Assembly (NCBI RefSeq): GCF_000327385.1 | Contig: NW_008708276.1 | Coordinates: forward strand, 219,561 to 283,560 | Reading direction: 5' to 3' | DNA: 64,000 bases | DNA from: Lottia gigantea | Lineage: Eukaryota > Mollusca > Gastropoda > Lottiidae | Shown: positions 35,001-46,691 of the stretch, one piece after another | How positions within the stretch are numbered: the stretch's first letter is position 1 | How the letters are laid out: every line of letters starts with the position of its first letter | Made by a program: the position numbers and the translations under genes | The notes under the pieces: model-generated | What the model was told of the DNA's origin: nothing | The model's database searches: none | Seen by the model: the letters and a program-made list of their open reading frames with translations, nothing else

Positions 35001-35201
35001 TATAAAAACAGAACGAGTCCATTAATACCTCTACCTCCACCATGTTACGCTGCCTTCCCCAACCTCTTGAAATGTTTCTGTTGCTGTGAACTCCCACTCT
35101 ATAACCATGCAGAAGAAGAGGAAAACGTCATCGGAAAAAATACAGGAACCTCTGATAATCGTCAATCTTATACACCAGAGTCTCAGAATCCTTCAGTTTA
35201 G
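32084..35201 (+). CDS. DUF1295 / steroid 5-alpha-reductase-like membrane protein, five exons
   Basis: Exons 32084-32257, 32558-32719, 33795-33996, 34386-34581 and 34982-35201 join in phase to 954 nt (317 aa plus stop). The DUF1295 hallmarks are present: [22 protein letters not shown] and [17 protein letters not shown], followed by [13 protein letters not shown]. These define a fold related to the C-terminal domain of steroid 5-alpha reductases and isoprenylcysteine methyltransferases. About six or seven hydrophobic segments are visible, so it is a multi-pass membrane protein, probably in the ER. Members are predicted NAD(P)H-dependent reductases acting on lipids, but the substrate is unknown. 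After the catalytic domain there is an extra tail with LPPPC, a cluster [11 protein letters not shown] that could be palmitoylated, an acidic EEEEN and a Ser/Thr-rich end. AATAAA at 35806-35811 may be the poly(A) signal. Intron 2 holds a 64-bp minisatellite. Confidence 0.88.
32870..33690. repeat. 64-bp minisatellite with a longer variant, DUF1295 gene intron 2
   Basis: The core TTATATTTGTGCTTTCTAAT followed by TAGTTACGTTTA recurs about eleven times. Most steps are 64 bp. Three units near 32990-33215 carry an extra block (CTAACTAATAAGTTATCTCT) that lengthens the period to about 92 bp. Confidence 0.9.
34700..34818. mobile_element. MITE (family of 10858-10998), DUF1295 gene intron 4
   Basis: CACTGTTTCTCAAAAATT and ATTTTGAGAAACGGTG form inverted ends. 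The interior AACGTTAT, AGTTATCAAA and TTAATTTATAACGTTTA matches the EIF3A intron 7 copy. Confidence 0.7.
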
Positions 35202-35532
35202 GGCAGCCGGATGGAGACTATTTTCAAATCCACAATTTTAGACGTTTAAACAGTTGATCATGCTTTATTTGATTATGGATAATCCAGGAAAGGTCAGCAG
35301 CAAAGATTAATTAACGACCAACAGGTAGACTGGATACTTAACAACTGTAATACAGTGGACAGTACAGTAGTTGGTACTTGTAAACCTCAGTAGTTATTTG
35401 GAAAAATGCTTGTTTCTTTTTTTTGACATTGTGATAAGAAGTTCATGTTTTGACTCTAACTAACGGTTTATAGTTATTATAATTTATAATGGTTTTAGGC
35501 TTGCTAGAAACTTGCTGACTCATCAAGAACAA

Positions 35533-35690
35533 GGGTCCTGTTTCACTTAGATAAAATCCAGATTTTACAGAATACAGTGATCTGATTGGATAATAAAACT
35601 AAATCTAACAAACAATATTAATGATTGACCAATCAAATGATTGTATTGCTAAAGTCATCCTAGTTAGAGTTTTTAATGAAACAGGCCCTA
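35533..35690. mobile_element. MITE with GGGCCTGTTTCA-type ends
   Basis: GGGTCCTGTTTCAC at the left and ATGAAACAGGCCCTA at the right are inverted. Inside, TCTGATTGGATAAT and ATTGACCAATCAAATGATTG form a second inverted pair. Fragments with the same CCAATCA/TGATTGG pairs occur near 11826-11905 and 45690-45790. Confidence 0.65.
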
Positions 35691-37960
35691 GATTGTTTGG
35701 ATGGTTTGCTTTGTTTATCTTCATTTTGGTTTGTTTCAGAGAAAACGAGCAAAGATGGATGATTCTAAGGTTTTGAAAATGTATGATTCCCTCCCTTTAT
35801 TTGTCAAATAAACTTATTTGCATTTCTTGTGATATACCTCTTCTTTGTAAGTTTTATTCTTTATGCATATATATATATATATATGTCATGGTGTTGCCTT
35901 TATCATTTTAGTGGATTTTCATTTAATATTTGCAGGGATTACAATGCCTATTTGTATATTATGTATATTGTGACTTTCCTGACCATATGTTCACCCTAAA
36001 ACGATTGCCAAACTTGGGCTGGACACATTATAGAATATTTCAGGTTTACTAGAGGGAATTAAAGGGTGTTTTCTATATCACAATTATATGGTCGTTGTAA
36101 AATCAAGGAATTTACTTTTTAGAAATGAAAAAAATACAAAAATGCTTTTCAGGACAAAAATGACAATTATTTTTACCTCAGACATTTCGCAAAATCAGAC
36201 TCCATTTTTATTTTATTTCCTATTTTTATATCTATCTATCTATCTCTCAGTAAATAAGAATGGCAGCTATAGTTGAGTCAAAATTATTTGTACACATCTC
36301 AGTAAGATTTTAAACATAACACAAGCAGTCTTCATTTCAACGATTCAGTATAATAAGTTTATCACAAATCAAACCTAAATTGTTTCTATTACTATTTAAA
36401 CTGCCTCTAAATATATAAACAGCTGTGTTTAGTTTTCAATCAGACTTGGTTTTATACAAATATTTCTCCCACCCCACTATACATCTAAATTTCATACTAC
36501 ATGTATATGTAAATATTTATGTTTAAATGTAAAAATTTTCATGTATTTTTCTATGAGAGTTGTTGTACTTTATTTAGTTGACTGATTATTTAACCAGGAA
36601 ATGTTCAAGTTGTCTTTATTGTTATATTTTCTTTTACTGATTATACGAGATGTTCTTTAAGTTAATTATAAGATTTGAGGTCAGGTTTTTATCTACAAGA
36701 TCAAACAAAACAATATTTATTTACTGATGTATAGCAACGTTAATTATTGTATAAATTGAAGAATCTTTAAAATATGTTACGTGTACAGTATCAGGAACAT
36801 GGATATCATCAATATGAGCCATTCCATTCCATTTTTACTAAAACTAATAGATTTATGACAATGCTATCTCACATGCTCTTAGGATATTATTAACAGCTCT
36901 TGCCATAGTGACAACTTATATGTTAAACATTGCTATGATTATAGGCACCACAGACATCTGACAGAAAATAGGAATGATTCAAATAGAAGTTATATAAGAC
37001 CCAATGAACAATCTCTTTAATCTGGGAGTACTTTACATGGTATATTTTTAAGTAAATGTATTAGAATAAAAAAGAGTAAGTCAACATATTGTTCTGTAAA
37101 AACTTTCTCTCTCATTCCACAGGATTAAACTGATGATGTAAACTGTACAGAGTTGTTCATTTATTATATTTTCTATCTAGTTGATTATTGTTTTGAATTT
37201 TATATTGTTAATATTTGTTATAGACTTCAAATAAAATTTATAATAAACTTCATTCGAGTTAGTCTCAAGTATCATAGCTTTAATAGCCAATTTACTAAGT
37301 CAGCTGGGCGCTGTGGGGTCATGGTACTTAGTCACAGGGGGAAGAGTGGATCCATAATGAGGGGCAGGGGTCGCCATGGTACTTGGTGAGGAGGAAAATG
37401 GAGCCCTTTGACTTAGTTATGGGGAGGATTGTGCAATAGATCTTAGTTACAGGGGGGACTTAATATGAGGGGCAGGGGTGGCCATGGTACATGGCAAGGA
37501 GTAGGGTGGTGCCTCGGACCTCGGGCATCAGTGACTCCAGGCATTTGTTGAGAAAGATTAGCAGCATATCCCTGGCTCTTTCCAAAAAACAGTACTTGCT
37601 CTCTCAAATCTTTTACATCCATGAACAATTTTGCATTTTTATCGAGTGAGATAGAGGAAATGGATCCAGGACTAAATCATAAGGAAAACTAAATAGATAA
37701 GTCTGTCGTGTGTGTAATATGTTAATGATTTGTTAGAGCAGTCTTTATTTACAAAATCTAACCTTTGCCCTTTTAATCTATTTGATTTTCTGTTTTAATC
37801 AATGTTTTATTAACAATTAGGAATCTCACATGACATAATAGAATTATTTATACACATAAACTTAAATTCGTGTCACCAATTTATAGTTTCGTTTCGTTTT
37901 GTCCAACTCACATACTGAATATTAAATTTGAACAGTGCCACCTGTCGGCTAGAAAACAAA
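35691..37960. other. Intergenic between the DUF1295 gene and FNTA
   Basis: AT-rich and non-coding. It has an (AT)n run at about 35866-35884 and a short local duplication, in which GAGGGGCAGGGGT and GCCATGGTAC recur at about 37359-37390 and 37467-37495. The FNTA promoter must lie at the right end. Confidence 0.45.
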
Positions 37961-40900
37961 ATGTCGGAAAGCAGCTCGGATGAAATCGCCACCGGTGAAG
38001 ATTGGGTGTTTTACCGCGATCGACCAGAATGGAAGGATGTCACTCCGATCCCTCAAGACGATGGACCCCATCCCGTTGTCCAGATAGCGTATTCCGATAA
38101 ATGTAAGCCATATTTTCCATGTTATGCATAATTATATGACTCAAAATGAGGTGGTGTTTTTTTTTTTTTTTATTATTTGTTATGACTGTTTAATTTTGTG
38201 GAGGTGGGTTTCATACTTTCATACTTTTGAATTTCTAAAGCGAATACTGTCTGCCCACAAATAGTCCCAATGGCACAATGTTTACAGAATAGCATTTTTC
38301 TTTCACCGATTAATTAGATAGACCTATCTACTTCAGTGTGAAATTGAATATCAACTTCAAAATAGTTTTGAAACATAGATTCTGAGTTTGTCTTTGGGTA
38401 GCAGAATTTGTCAACAATGAACAGATTGTTATTTGGAAAAATTAGGTCCACACACTGTTGGAAGAACAAAATTTTGAGTCATTTTCAAATATCATTTCAC
38501 TGTGGTCAAAGATGTACATTTACCCACATTTTTTTTTATAAAGAATATTGGATAGAAATGTTAGTGAGGGACAGTTTTTACGTAAAACTTCATTTCAGTC
38601 CGAGATGTGTATGATTATTTTCGAGCTGTGGTGGCAGCAGATGAGAGAAGTGAACGAGCTCTACATCTAACAAAAGATGCTGCTGAACTCAATTCAGCTA
38701 ATTATACTGTATGGTACGTTTCAGTTTTATTTGATTTATTTACTTGTAACACTAAGCTTATAGATTTATAGATATCAACAGTTGTCTAGAGGAGGGCTGT
38801 TTGGCCCTGGAATCCCCCATGGGCCTGTGATAATTCTTATATTGAAGTGAAATTTAAGTCCTAAAAATTCATCTCAGGCCATCTGAAATCCGGGGTTCTC
38901 TGACAGACCCAAAACCCCTGACTTGGTAAGCTGAGATAACAAAAATTATTTTGGCTTGTTGCTGCCCTCATAAACACTATTTTGTGTCATCCTGTACTGG
39001 TATCTTAGATAACTAACAGCAGTTTTTGACAAAGTTAATTGTGATGATGACTTAGTCTGATAATAACAATTTCATCTTTCTGTTGATATTTCAGGCATTA
39101 TAGAAGAGTGATATTAAAAGATTTAAAAACTGATCTCAAAGGAGAATTAAAATATATATCAGAAGTGATCGAAGATAATCCTAAAAATTATCAAGTTTGG
39201 TGAGTATGATAAATATATTTTATTTTTAAACATGAATAACTGCCTACTTACATCAACTGTCTGTCTCTAGAATCTAGAATCAACTGTCTGTCTGTAGAAT
39301 CTAGAATCAACTATCTGTCTCTAGAATCTAGAATCAGCTGTCTGTCTCTAGAATCAACTGTCTGTCTCTAGAATCTAGAATCAACTGTCTGTCTCTAGAA
39401 TCTAGAATCAACTGTCTGTCTCTAGAATCTAGAATCAACTGTCTGTCTCTAGAATCTAGAATCAACTGTCTGTCTCTAGAATCTAGAATTTGCCAGTGTA
39501 TTTATTAAGTGGATTATGATAATTGTTAATTGTCAAAGAATGAAGCGTATATTTTGACAGAAGCCATGTCAAGAACATAGAGTTTTCAACAGATATTGAG
39601 AATCAGTACACGACACTGTACATTCAGCTTGTACTGTAGTGTATCTTCATCCTGAGACAGGATTTCATACGTTGAATTCAACAGTTGATAAGGTTTAAAA
39701 AAAAAATATAATATGATGACTCAATGTAACTTTAGCTAACTGAAATATTGTCCTAAAAACATGTCAGCTGAGTCATGTCTCAATGAAATATAAAGCAAAA
39801 CTTTTCTTCTGCCTTTTCCTTGAGTAAATTTTATACTTGGATGAAGTAAGCTGAATATCATTTGTTAATGAAATTATAAAAACATAATAATATAATATTA
39901 TATAAGGATATGAAATATTACCCCAAATCATGTAATTTCCTGTCATACCTCGTTAAAATAACTGAAACTATTCTCTGGATTTCTTCTGTTTCGCTTTGTA
40001 TCTAAGGGTTAATACTTGAGATAGAATCAGCAGAATTTGTAAGACATAAGAATAGGAAGGTAACATTTAAACACTAAGTTATATGGAATTTATTACATAT
40101 TACATTTTAAAACACATTATCAAGTAACACAATGTATTTCAGGGAAATCTGGAGCTTCTATTTACACCATTCTGATTTTCTAGAATATTACTTGTTAATG
40201 AAATTATAAAACATAATAATAATAGGAGTGTACTAAACAGACCTAGGTTTGATTGATGTGTATCTGTCAAGTAGGTAAAGGTAAAAATATATTATCCTGG
40301 GGGGAAGAGATAGATTGATAGAATTTGACGTCAAGGTTATCAATATTTACTTTATGTATCATTTTCTACATCAATGAATAATAAACTTTTTGATAAAACT
40401 TGAGTTTTTCGACTGACAAACTATTGAATTAAGAACATTGTTCAAATAAAAAATGATGACATCTGATGACGACACGTGTAAATTGTGTTGAAACGTTATG
40501 TACTTTGTTATTAAAGAAGTGAGTTATACCATATTATACCCCTTGTGTTTGTCTACAATAGTAATATAGAGTAATATATTAATTGCAATTAGAAACGAAC
40601 TTATAAAAAAACTCTCAAATTTCCCCAAAATTGTCAGTCAAATATCATTTTTTAAGATTTGAACGACATTTAGAATTGGAGAGTAGATATAACTAATGTA
40701 ATTAATGTATTAAAAATGTAAACTTCTTAAAACCAGTTAGTATCTGATTACCAGCATTTTATATTCTAAAATCAGGATTCAATAAANNNNNNNNNNNNNN
40801 NNNNNNNNNNNNNNNNNNNNNNNNNNNNNNNNNNNNTAAAAAGCACATAATGTTTCAACACAATTTACACGTGTCGTCAGATGAAATGAAGTAGTGGGTG

Positions 40901-43900
40901 TAAACATTAAAGAAGTGAGTTATACCATAATATACCCCTTATGTTTTTTGTTATATCAACTCTCCACTTCTAAATGTCGTTCAAATCTTAAAAAATGATA
41001 TTTGACTGACAATTTTGGGGAAATTTGAGAGTTTTTTTATAACTGCAATCAATGTTGTAATTTGAGTATATATGTGACTATAAGTATTGTTTTCTGTCTG
41101 TGTGAATAATGATGCTAATAGAAACTATATAAATGTTCCTGATACCCATACAAAGACTACACAATCTGTTTGATTGAATCCTGATTTTAGAATATAATAT
41201 GCTGGTAATCAGATACTAACTGGTTTTAAGAAGTTTACATTTTTAATACATTAATTCGTTTTATTGTTTTATTCATCTTTTATTCAAGATGAGTTGAAAT
41301 ATAACCACAGGGGTTTTCATATATTATAAACATCTCATAAATTAAGATTATACAAAGTTTTTATTCTATTGTTATGGCTCTCCAAGAAAACAGAGTTGTT
41401 ATTTTAACTGACATCACTTACAGGGCATTATGACCTGTATTATGATGTTTTCAATCATAACTGCTGATGAAAACTTGGTTGACTGCTTGGAAATAAAGTT
41501 ATCCCTTTAAAATAATGAAAATGGAGACGTGACAATCAATTTATTCGAGAATGAACCATGACCATTTGATATAATCTAATGAGGAAAGTTTAAATCTATG
41601 ACAGGGATATGAGATTTTATCAACAAAGTGTTAAACTACTCTAGGATTAACATCTTTACTGATCTCACAGTTTCAAAATCAAACCATCAATTCTTTTGTT
41701 CTTAGTTTATACATATACGTAGATATGTTTGTCCAAGCTTTTAATCAAGAAAAAGCCTAACTGACTCCAATATAGATTATTCCCTGTCTTATTTAAATCA
41801 ATAAACCCCAGGTAGTTGTTTTGATGTTGATATTGATGTGTATTGAGCCATCTGAGGTCAGATCTTATCAAATAGGTAGGATAGATAACTGATGTGTCTG
41901 ACTAGCTAGGGTCAGGCGGGGTCAGATACAGGGATTGGTAGGTGGGGTGCTAAGAGGGAAGAATGACTTCTCAGATCCAATTCTGGAGCATAAGCTTACA
42001 GATTTGACCTGGTAACGAAGTAAAGTGTTGTTTAGATTGGTTAGAATTTGTACAGAGCTAACTGAAGAAACTCGTCAATCATGATCCCAGGGAATTTATT
42101 GGTAAACAGACATGATAGATGAATTAGATAACTTATATTGACAGTCTTGTCTTGATTAGGATCAGGTAATCTTAACCAGACTATTGGGTAATACTGACAC
42201 AATATCACCATTATAATATTAAAACAAACAGGATCCAGAATGTATTTATTATTTAGGCCCACTGCCAGAACCTCTACTGTGAACATTTAATAGTAATATT
42301 AAAGATGATGATAAAACATTATATTGACAGTACCCTACTCTAGTTTAATCACCTGTAAAACAATATAACAAGTTACTGTCTTTCTTGTAACATTTTATTA
42401 CACTACCAAATCTAAACCATACGTTACAGACTGTGCATTATAAAAGTAATTCCACAGGTGAAAATTCTTCTGACCTGACCAACTCCCTCATTGCCTTAAT
42501 AAGGGGCAAACAGAGATTCATTTCTTTAGTATTCCACTCCCAAATAGAATAGATTGTGAATTAAAATGTGGCTTCATTATCACGAGATTTGCTCCATTAT
42601 GATTTTAGAGTTGTATATTTTGTAATCCGACATTTTTTTACGGTCCCAGTATTTGTCAGATTACACAAATGAACTTGTGAGTGCAATACTTATTTTAAGT
42701 TTTTTCTATACACACCATTTAATTCAGTACCTGAGGTATTTTAAAGTAGTTCCACATCTCTTAGAATTTGGCTGTTAAATATAATAAAAATCTTCTGTTT
42801 CAGGCATCATAGAAGAGTTCTTATAGACTGGTTACGAGATCCTTCCACTGAGTTAAACTTCACCGAGAAAATACTTCGTCAAGACTCAAAAAATTACCAT
42901 GCCTGGCAGCATAGGTTAGTATCATTATAGTATATCTGTAGAAACATATCTAATAGTATAGTTAATGTAGAAATGGACCACAATTTCCAATATCTGTCCT
43001 GTATTGTTGTTGATTGCAGGAAAAAATGATAGCACTCAGAAACAAACACCATTGAATCTTTTTGCTGCTTTTAAAGGATAATTACTGTTATAATTTGTCT
43101 TTTTTTATTCATTCATTTATTCATTCATTTATTCATTCATTCATCCATTTATGCATTCATTCAGACAATGGGTGATACAAGAGTTTGATCTATGGGATAA
43201 AGAATTGGCCTATATTGATAAATTGCTCAAAGAAGATTTAAGAAACAACTCGGCCTGGAATCAAAGATATTTTGTTATAAAAAATACTACAGGTTTTACT
43301 GATGAGGTGGTGGACAGAGAGGCCAAGTAGGTTCTTTTATTCCTTTCAATGAAAGTAGGTCACCTAGAGCACTGCAAAGTCTCGGAAAGATGCATGTCAG
43401 CTGGTAACAGCTATATCTGGATTTAAATCAACAACTATATAGAGTTTAGTTTTTCCAAAGTTCCCTGTGTCACGGATACATGTCAGAGAAACTTGGTATA
43501 AGTTTTATCTTTAAATGGCTTAAAAAAAACATCGGGCCCCGTATTCTCGAAAGGATCTTAGCGCTAGGATGTCCTAGGGTCTGAACTTCTAACACTATTT
43601 CTAGGATGTCCTAGGGTCTGAACTTTTAACACTATTTCTAGGATATCCTAGCGCTAAGATCCTTTCGAGAATACATGGCCTGAATTGTCTGAAGGCTGTA
43701 CAATTGAAGTTTGAAATCCTATAGGTAACAAACTACACAATTTATATAAATGTGCTTAAACAAGGTTTTTTATATTTTGCTGTGAATATTTTGTAGTAAA
43801 TATTAATAATTATTTTTCAGATATACTCAAGACATCATCAGAAAAGCTCCTGGAAATGAGAGTGCTTGGAATTTTCTTAAAGGGTAAGATATCTTCGTTT

Positions 43901-45098
43901 GTTCTGATGATAATAATATTTAATTTGTCTGGGGTGTAACAATACTTTGATATATCAAGAAATTGATGCGTGTGATAAGATATGGTCCAATATGATGTTT
44001 TGTATCTTGCAGTTATGACATGAGACATCTTCCTCTCTGGACTTTACTAGCATCAGAAATGATCGCCCAATGATTCATGCATGTAATACTAGTGTGATAA
44101 TATTGTATTACTGAGAAATACTTCAACTAACTGACTTTATATCTTGTATTATTATTAATGTAGTCATCAGGATACTATATTTACTATTTAATAATATTTA
44201 TATGGTTTATATATTTCAGGGTACTAAGTGATCGAGAGTTGAGTAAATACCCAGGTTTGTTGGGTTTCTGTACGGAACTGTATAACAATAGGTATCGTTC
44301 ACCCTATCTACTAGCCTGTATGGTTGATATTCAAGAAGAACTACTAGAGTTAGGACAAGGAAAGAAAGAAGAGGTTTTAAACAGAGCATTAGAGGTGAGT
44401 GCTTTATAATAATAATAAATATAGATTTATAATCTCTTATTCTATCAAAGTGTTTGAAGGTTTTTAGATACAGAGTAATTGCCCTTGTTTATTAATATTG
44501 AAATGCTTTTTGGTATCAAACAGAGCACAGAGGAGGGGGTGGAGGGAGTCTGTTCATTGTTAATTTACAAAAATATTACTTTTATCAACGGAAACAGTAT
44601 TGTAATCTTTAAATACCAATTAGAAGTAGATAGAATATTAAATGAATAAAAACACTATTATAGATATACTACTCCTTTCTTTAATTTCTACAACGTTTCA
44701 ATTCACATACAGGAATCTTTATCAAGTATAAAATATTAATGATAGGAAACAGAATAAGTATATACAGTATAAACTGATATCTATAATTCCCTAAGATTAG
44801 TGTTATACTAACAGTACGGGTATTGTTTAAATGAAATGAAATGAATGGAATTTTACGTCGTCTTCTGCACCAGTATTGCTTTAAAGTCCTATCCAACGAA
44901 CATTGCAGTTACAGCCCTTTTTTCTTTCAATTTTATATTTTTTGAACTCTTGATGTCTTTATGTTGATATTTTTATTTCAGTTATGTACCTCTCTAGCAG
45001 ACGAATACGATACGATACGTCGAGAATATTGGCGATACGTCTCTCAGTCACTAGCTACAACCTACGGGAAAGAAGTTACGAATTCAAACGCAACATGA
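37961..45098 (+). CDS. FNTA: Protein farnesyltransferase / geranylgeranyltransferase I alpha subunit, eight exons
   Basis: FNTA is the shared alpha subunit that pairs with FNTB or PGGT1B to attach farnesyl or geranylgeranyl groups to CaaX proteins such as Ras and Rho in the cytosol. Exons: 37961-38102, 38599-38713, 39095-39199, 42804-42914, 43165-43326, 43821-43883, 44220-44394 and 44982-45098, totalling 990 nt (329 aa plus stop), all in phase with GT-AG ends. The N-terminal [20 protein letters not shown] and [20 protein letters not shown] are strongly conserved. Five helical PPTA repeats follow, with the N-Y-x-x-W-x-x-R pattern: [41 protein letters not shown] and [10 protein letters not shown]. 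The end [14 protein letters not shown] matches human. Human FNTA is 379 aa because of a proline-rich N-terminal extension absent here. Intron 3 is 3.6 kb and contains a minisatellite, inverted repeats and the assembly gap. Confidence 0.97.
39255..39490. repeat. 27-bp minisatellite in FNTA intron 3
   Basis: The unit CTGTCTGTCTCTAGAATC with TAGAATCAA repeats about nine times, with one copy shortened near 39345. Units carry paired TCTAGA (XbaI) palindromes. Confidence 0.9.
40455..41262. repeat. Nested inverted repeats around a 50-N assembly gap (FNTA intron 3)
   Basis: The gap is 40787-40836. Three blocks left of it reappear inverted on the right. CTGATGACGACACGTGTAAA with TTGTGTTGAAAC (about 40465-40498) is matched at 40845-40885. 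The block AAAAACTCTCAAATTTCCCC to AATTGGAGAG (about 40607-40690) is matched at 40945-41035. The block ending ATCAGGATTCAATAAA (about 40696-40786) is matched at 41175-41262. TAAAGAAGTGAGTTATACCA occurs in direct orientation on both sides. The pattern suggests several related TIR elements inserted together. The gap probably reflects failed assembly through them. Confidence 0.7.
43107..43163. repeat. (ATTC)n microsatellite forming the FNTA exon 5 acceptor tract
   Basis: ATTC/ATTT tetranucleotides run uninterrupted into ATTCATTCAG at the 3' splice site of FNTA exon 5 (exon starts 43165). The repeat itself is the pyrimidine-rich tract of the intron. Confidence 0.85.
43535..43680. mobile_element. 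MITE with perfect 30-bp TIRs and internal 37-bp repeats (FNTA intron 5)
   Basis: 43541-43570 (GTATTCTCGAAAGGATCTTA and on) and 43645-43674 are exact reverse complements. GGCC lies just outside on both sides. The core has CTAGGATGTCCTAG-type palindromes at 43564, 43601 and 43638, a 37-bp period. A diverged copy is at 55190-55338, and the 37-bp array at 8227-8475 is built from the same unit. Confidence 0.85.
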
Positions 45099-46363
45099 TG
45101 CAACGTTAGATCTAGGTGATCATCATCAACGTAACTTTTCTCATCTGTATCAGATACTCTCATTGGACAGTTAGACACGTGTGTTTATACCCCTAACATG
45201 TATTACCATGGCTACCATTGAACAAAACTGATCAACCAATCAATGTGGTGTATTCAGAATCTAGAGATCTCATTGGTTAATTGTAGAAATGAATGTGCTG
45301 TACTGTACTAGAACAATTTTTGAATATTTTGTATTTTTTTAGCTTTTCCTGTGAACTGTTTTTGAATTGTTGTGTCGTTAAGCTTTGTTCTGTCTTTAAG
45401 AGTTGTTCTGTTTGATGATAAATCTGATTACTTCATGTTATTTGTGAGTGATTTGGGCGATGATTGAGTTTGGATATTATCAAAAAGTTTTTATCGAAAT
45501 GGGTCTAGCTTTGTTGTGAACTAGAGAAGTTGTAATTTAAATTTGAAGAAGTAAGGCTGATATATGATTTAGAAAAAGTCAATTACAATTACAGATAAAT
45601 GTTGGGTTTGTTTTGCCAAGATTATTGCCAAAAGCTTCAAAGAGATTTGACAGACCAGTTTCTTTATATCCAAACTTAATATAATTTTAATATTTCAGTC
45701 AACTGATTGGTCAATCAATAAAATGGATTTTAAATCTATTTGAATTAACCAATCAAATTGTTGTATTTCTTGATATTTAGATTGTATCATAGTTTAAATT
45801 TTGTGAATTAGGGCTTTAGGTACTTCATTGCCCTCATCAATTTACACACCTGCAAACTGTTAAGTTCTGAGAAAATGTTTTTAAGAAAGAATTCTGTAGA
45901 GCATAAAGATTTGATCTAGTCAGTGTTGTTATATAGCAAGGTAAAAGTGATATAAGAGTGATATTGTAGAGTCTTCCAATGAGTAGTTATGTTTGTAAGT
46001 CTGGTAACCAGCACAGAGGAGTCCGGAATGTTGTTTTCAAATGAAATTAAAATAGAGGAAAAGCCAGATAAAAATATGAAGGTAAGTTTCTAAAATCTGT
46101 TTATATTTAAAAATCAAAATTTCCATTATTTCAACTGACTGTAGATCTTTATTAACAGTGCAGAAAGTAATAAGTTAAATACTATTTCAACCTCTATTGA
46201 TTGAATTCAGACCCAGTTGAAATAATATTTAAATTCAATTCAATATAAAAGAGACTGTCCCGAGAATTATTTAACTTCAGAACAAATGAGGACTGTTTTA
46301 TATTTTCATAGAATACTATTTATGTTAGATTATGTATGAAGTAAATTTTTGATATGTATTCTT
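45099..46363. other. FNTA 3' flank
   Basis: Probably mostly FNTA 3' UTR and flank. AATAAA occurs near 45716. The CCAATCA/TGATTGG pair near 45690-45790 resembles the interior of the MITE at 35533-35690. No coding feature is supported. Confidence 0.45.
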
Positions 46364-46691
46364 AAAGGGACAAGTGTGCCATTTTTTTTTGACCAATCGT
46401 ACCTTAGTCTCAGAAACAGGAATTTTTTAGCTGAGCCAATCAGTAATAGTGTTCACAGCTCACCGTCTAAATTTGAGCCTTTAAATCTATGTGTGTCCAG
46501 AATTATCTGCGTTTGAAAGTTAAAGTAACGACTCGCCTTTTCTTGAGACACTGCCATAAAAAGAGACAGAGCCTAGTTTGAGATATTGAAGGAATTATGC
46601 AATTTTTGTACATTTCTAGTACTTTGAAGCATATTTACATATATTCAAGACTCAGATCAACCCCAGAAAATGACGCATCTGTCCCTTTAAG
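46364..46691. mobile_element. Non-autonomous DNA element with TTAAAGGGACA ends
   Basis: The left end TTAAAGGGACAAGTGTGCCA and right end GACGCATCTGTCCCTTTAA are inverted with a few mismatches. The element is about 328 bp with no coding capacity. Related copies are at 5255-5590 and, as a fragment, 18930-19012. Confidence 0.75.

Noticed and set aside
37928-37960. N-terminal extension of FNTA
   Set aside because: Needs a TTG start. The ATG at 37961 gives MSESSSDE, and the conserved region begins soon after.
46028-46081. ATG followed by 18 codons and a good GTAAGT donor, possible first exon
   Set aside because: No downstream exon with matching phase or recognisable protein was found before the LZTS-like gene; chance is likely.
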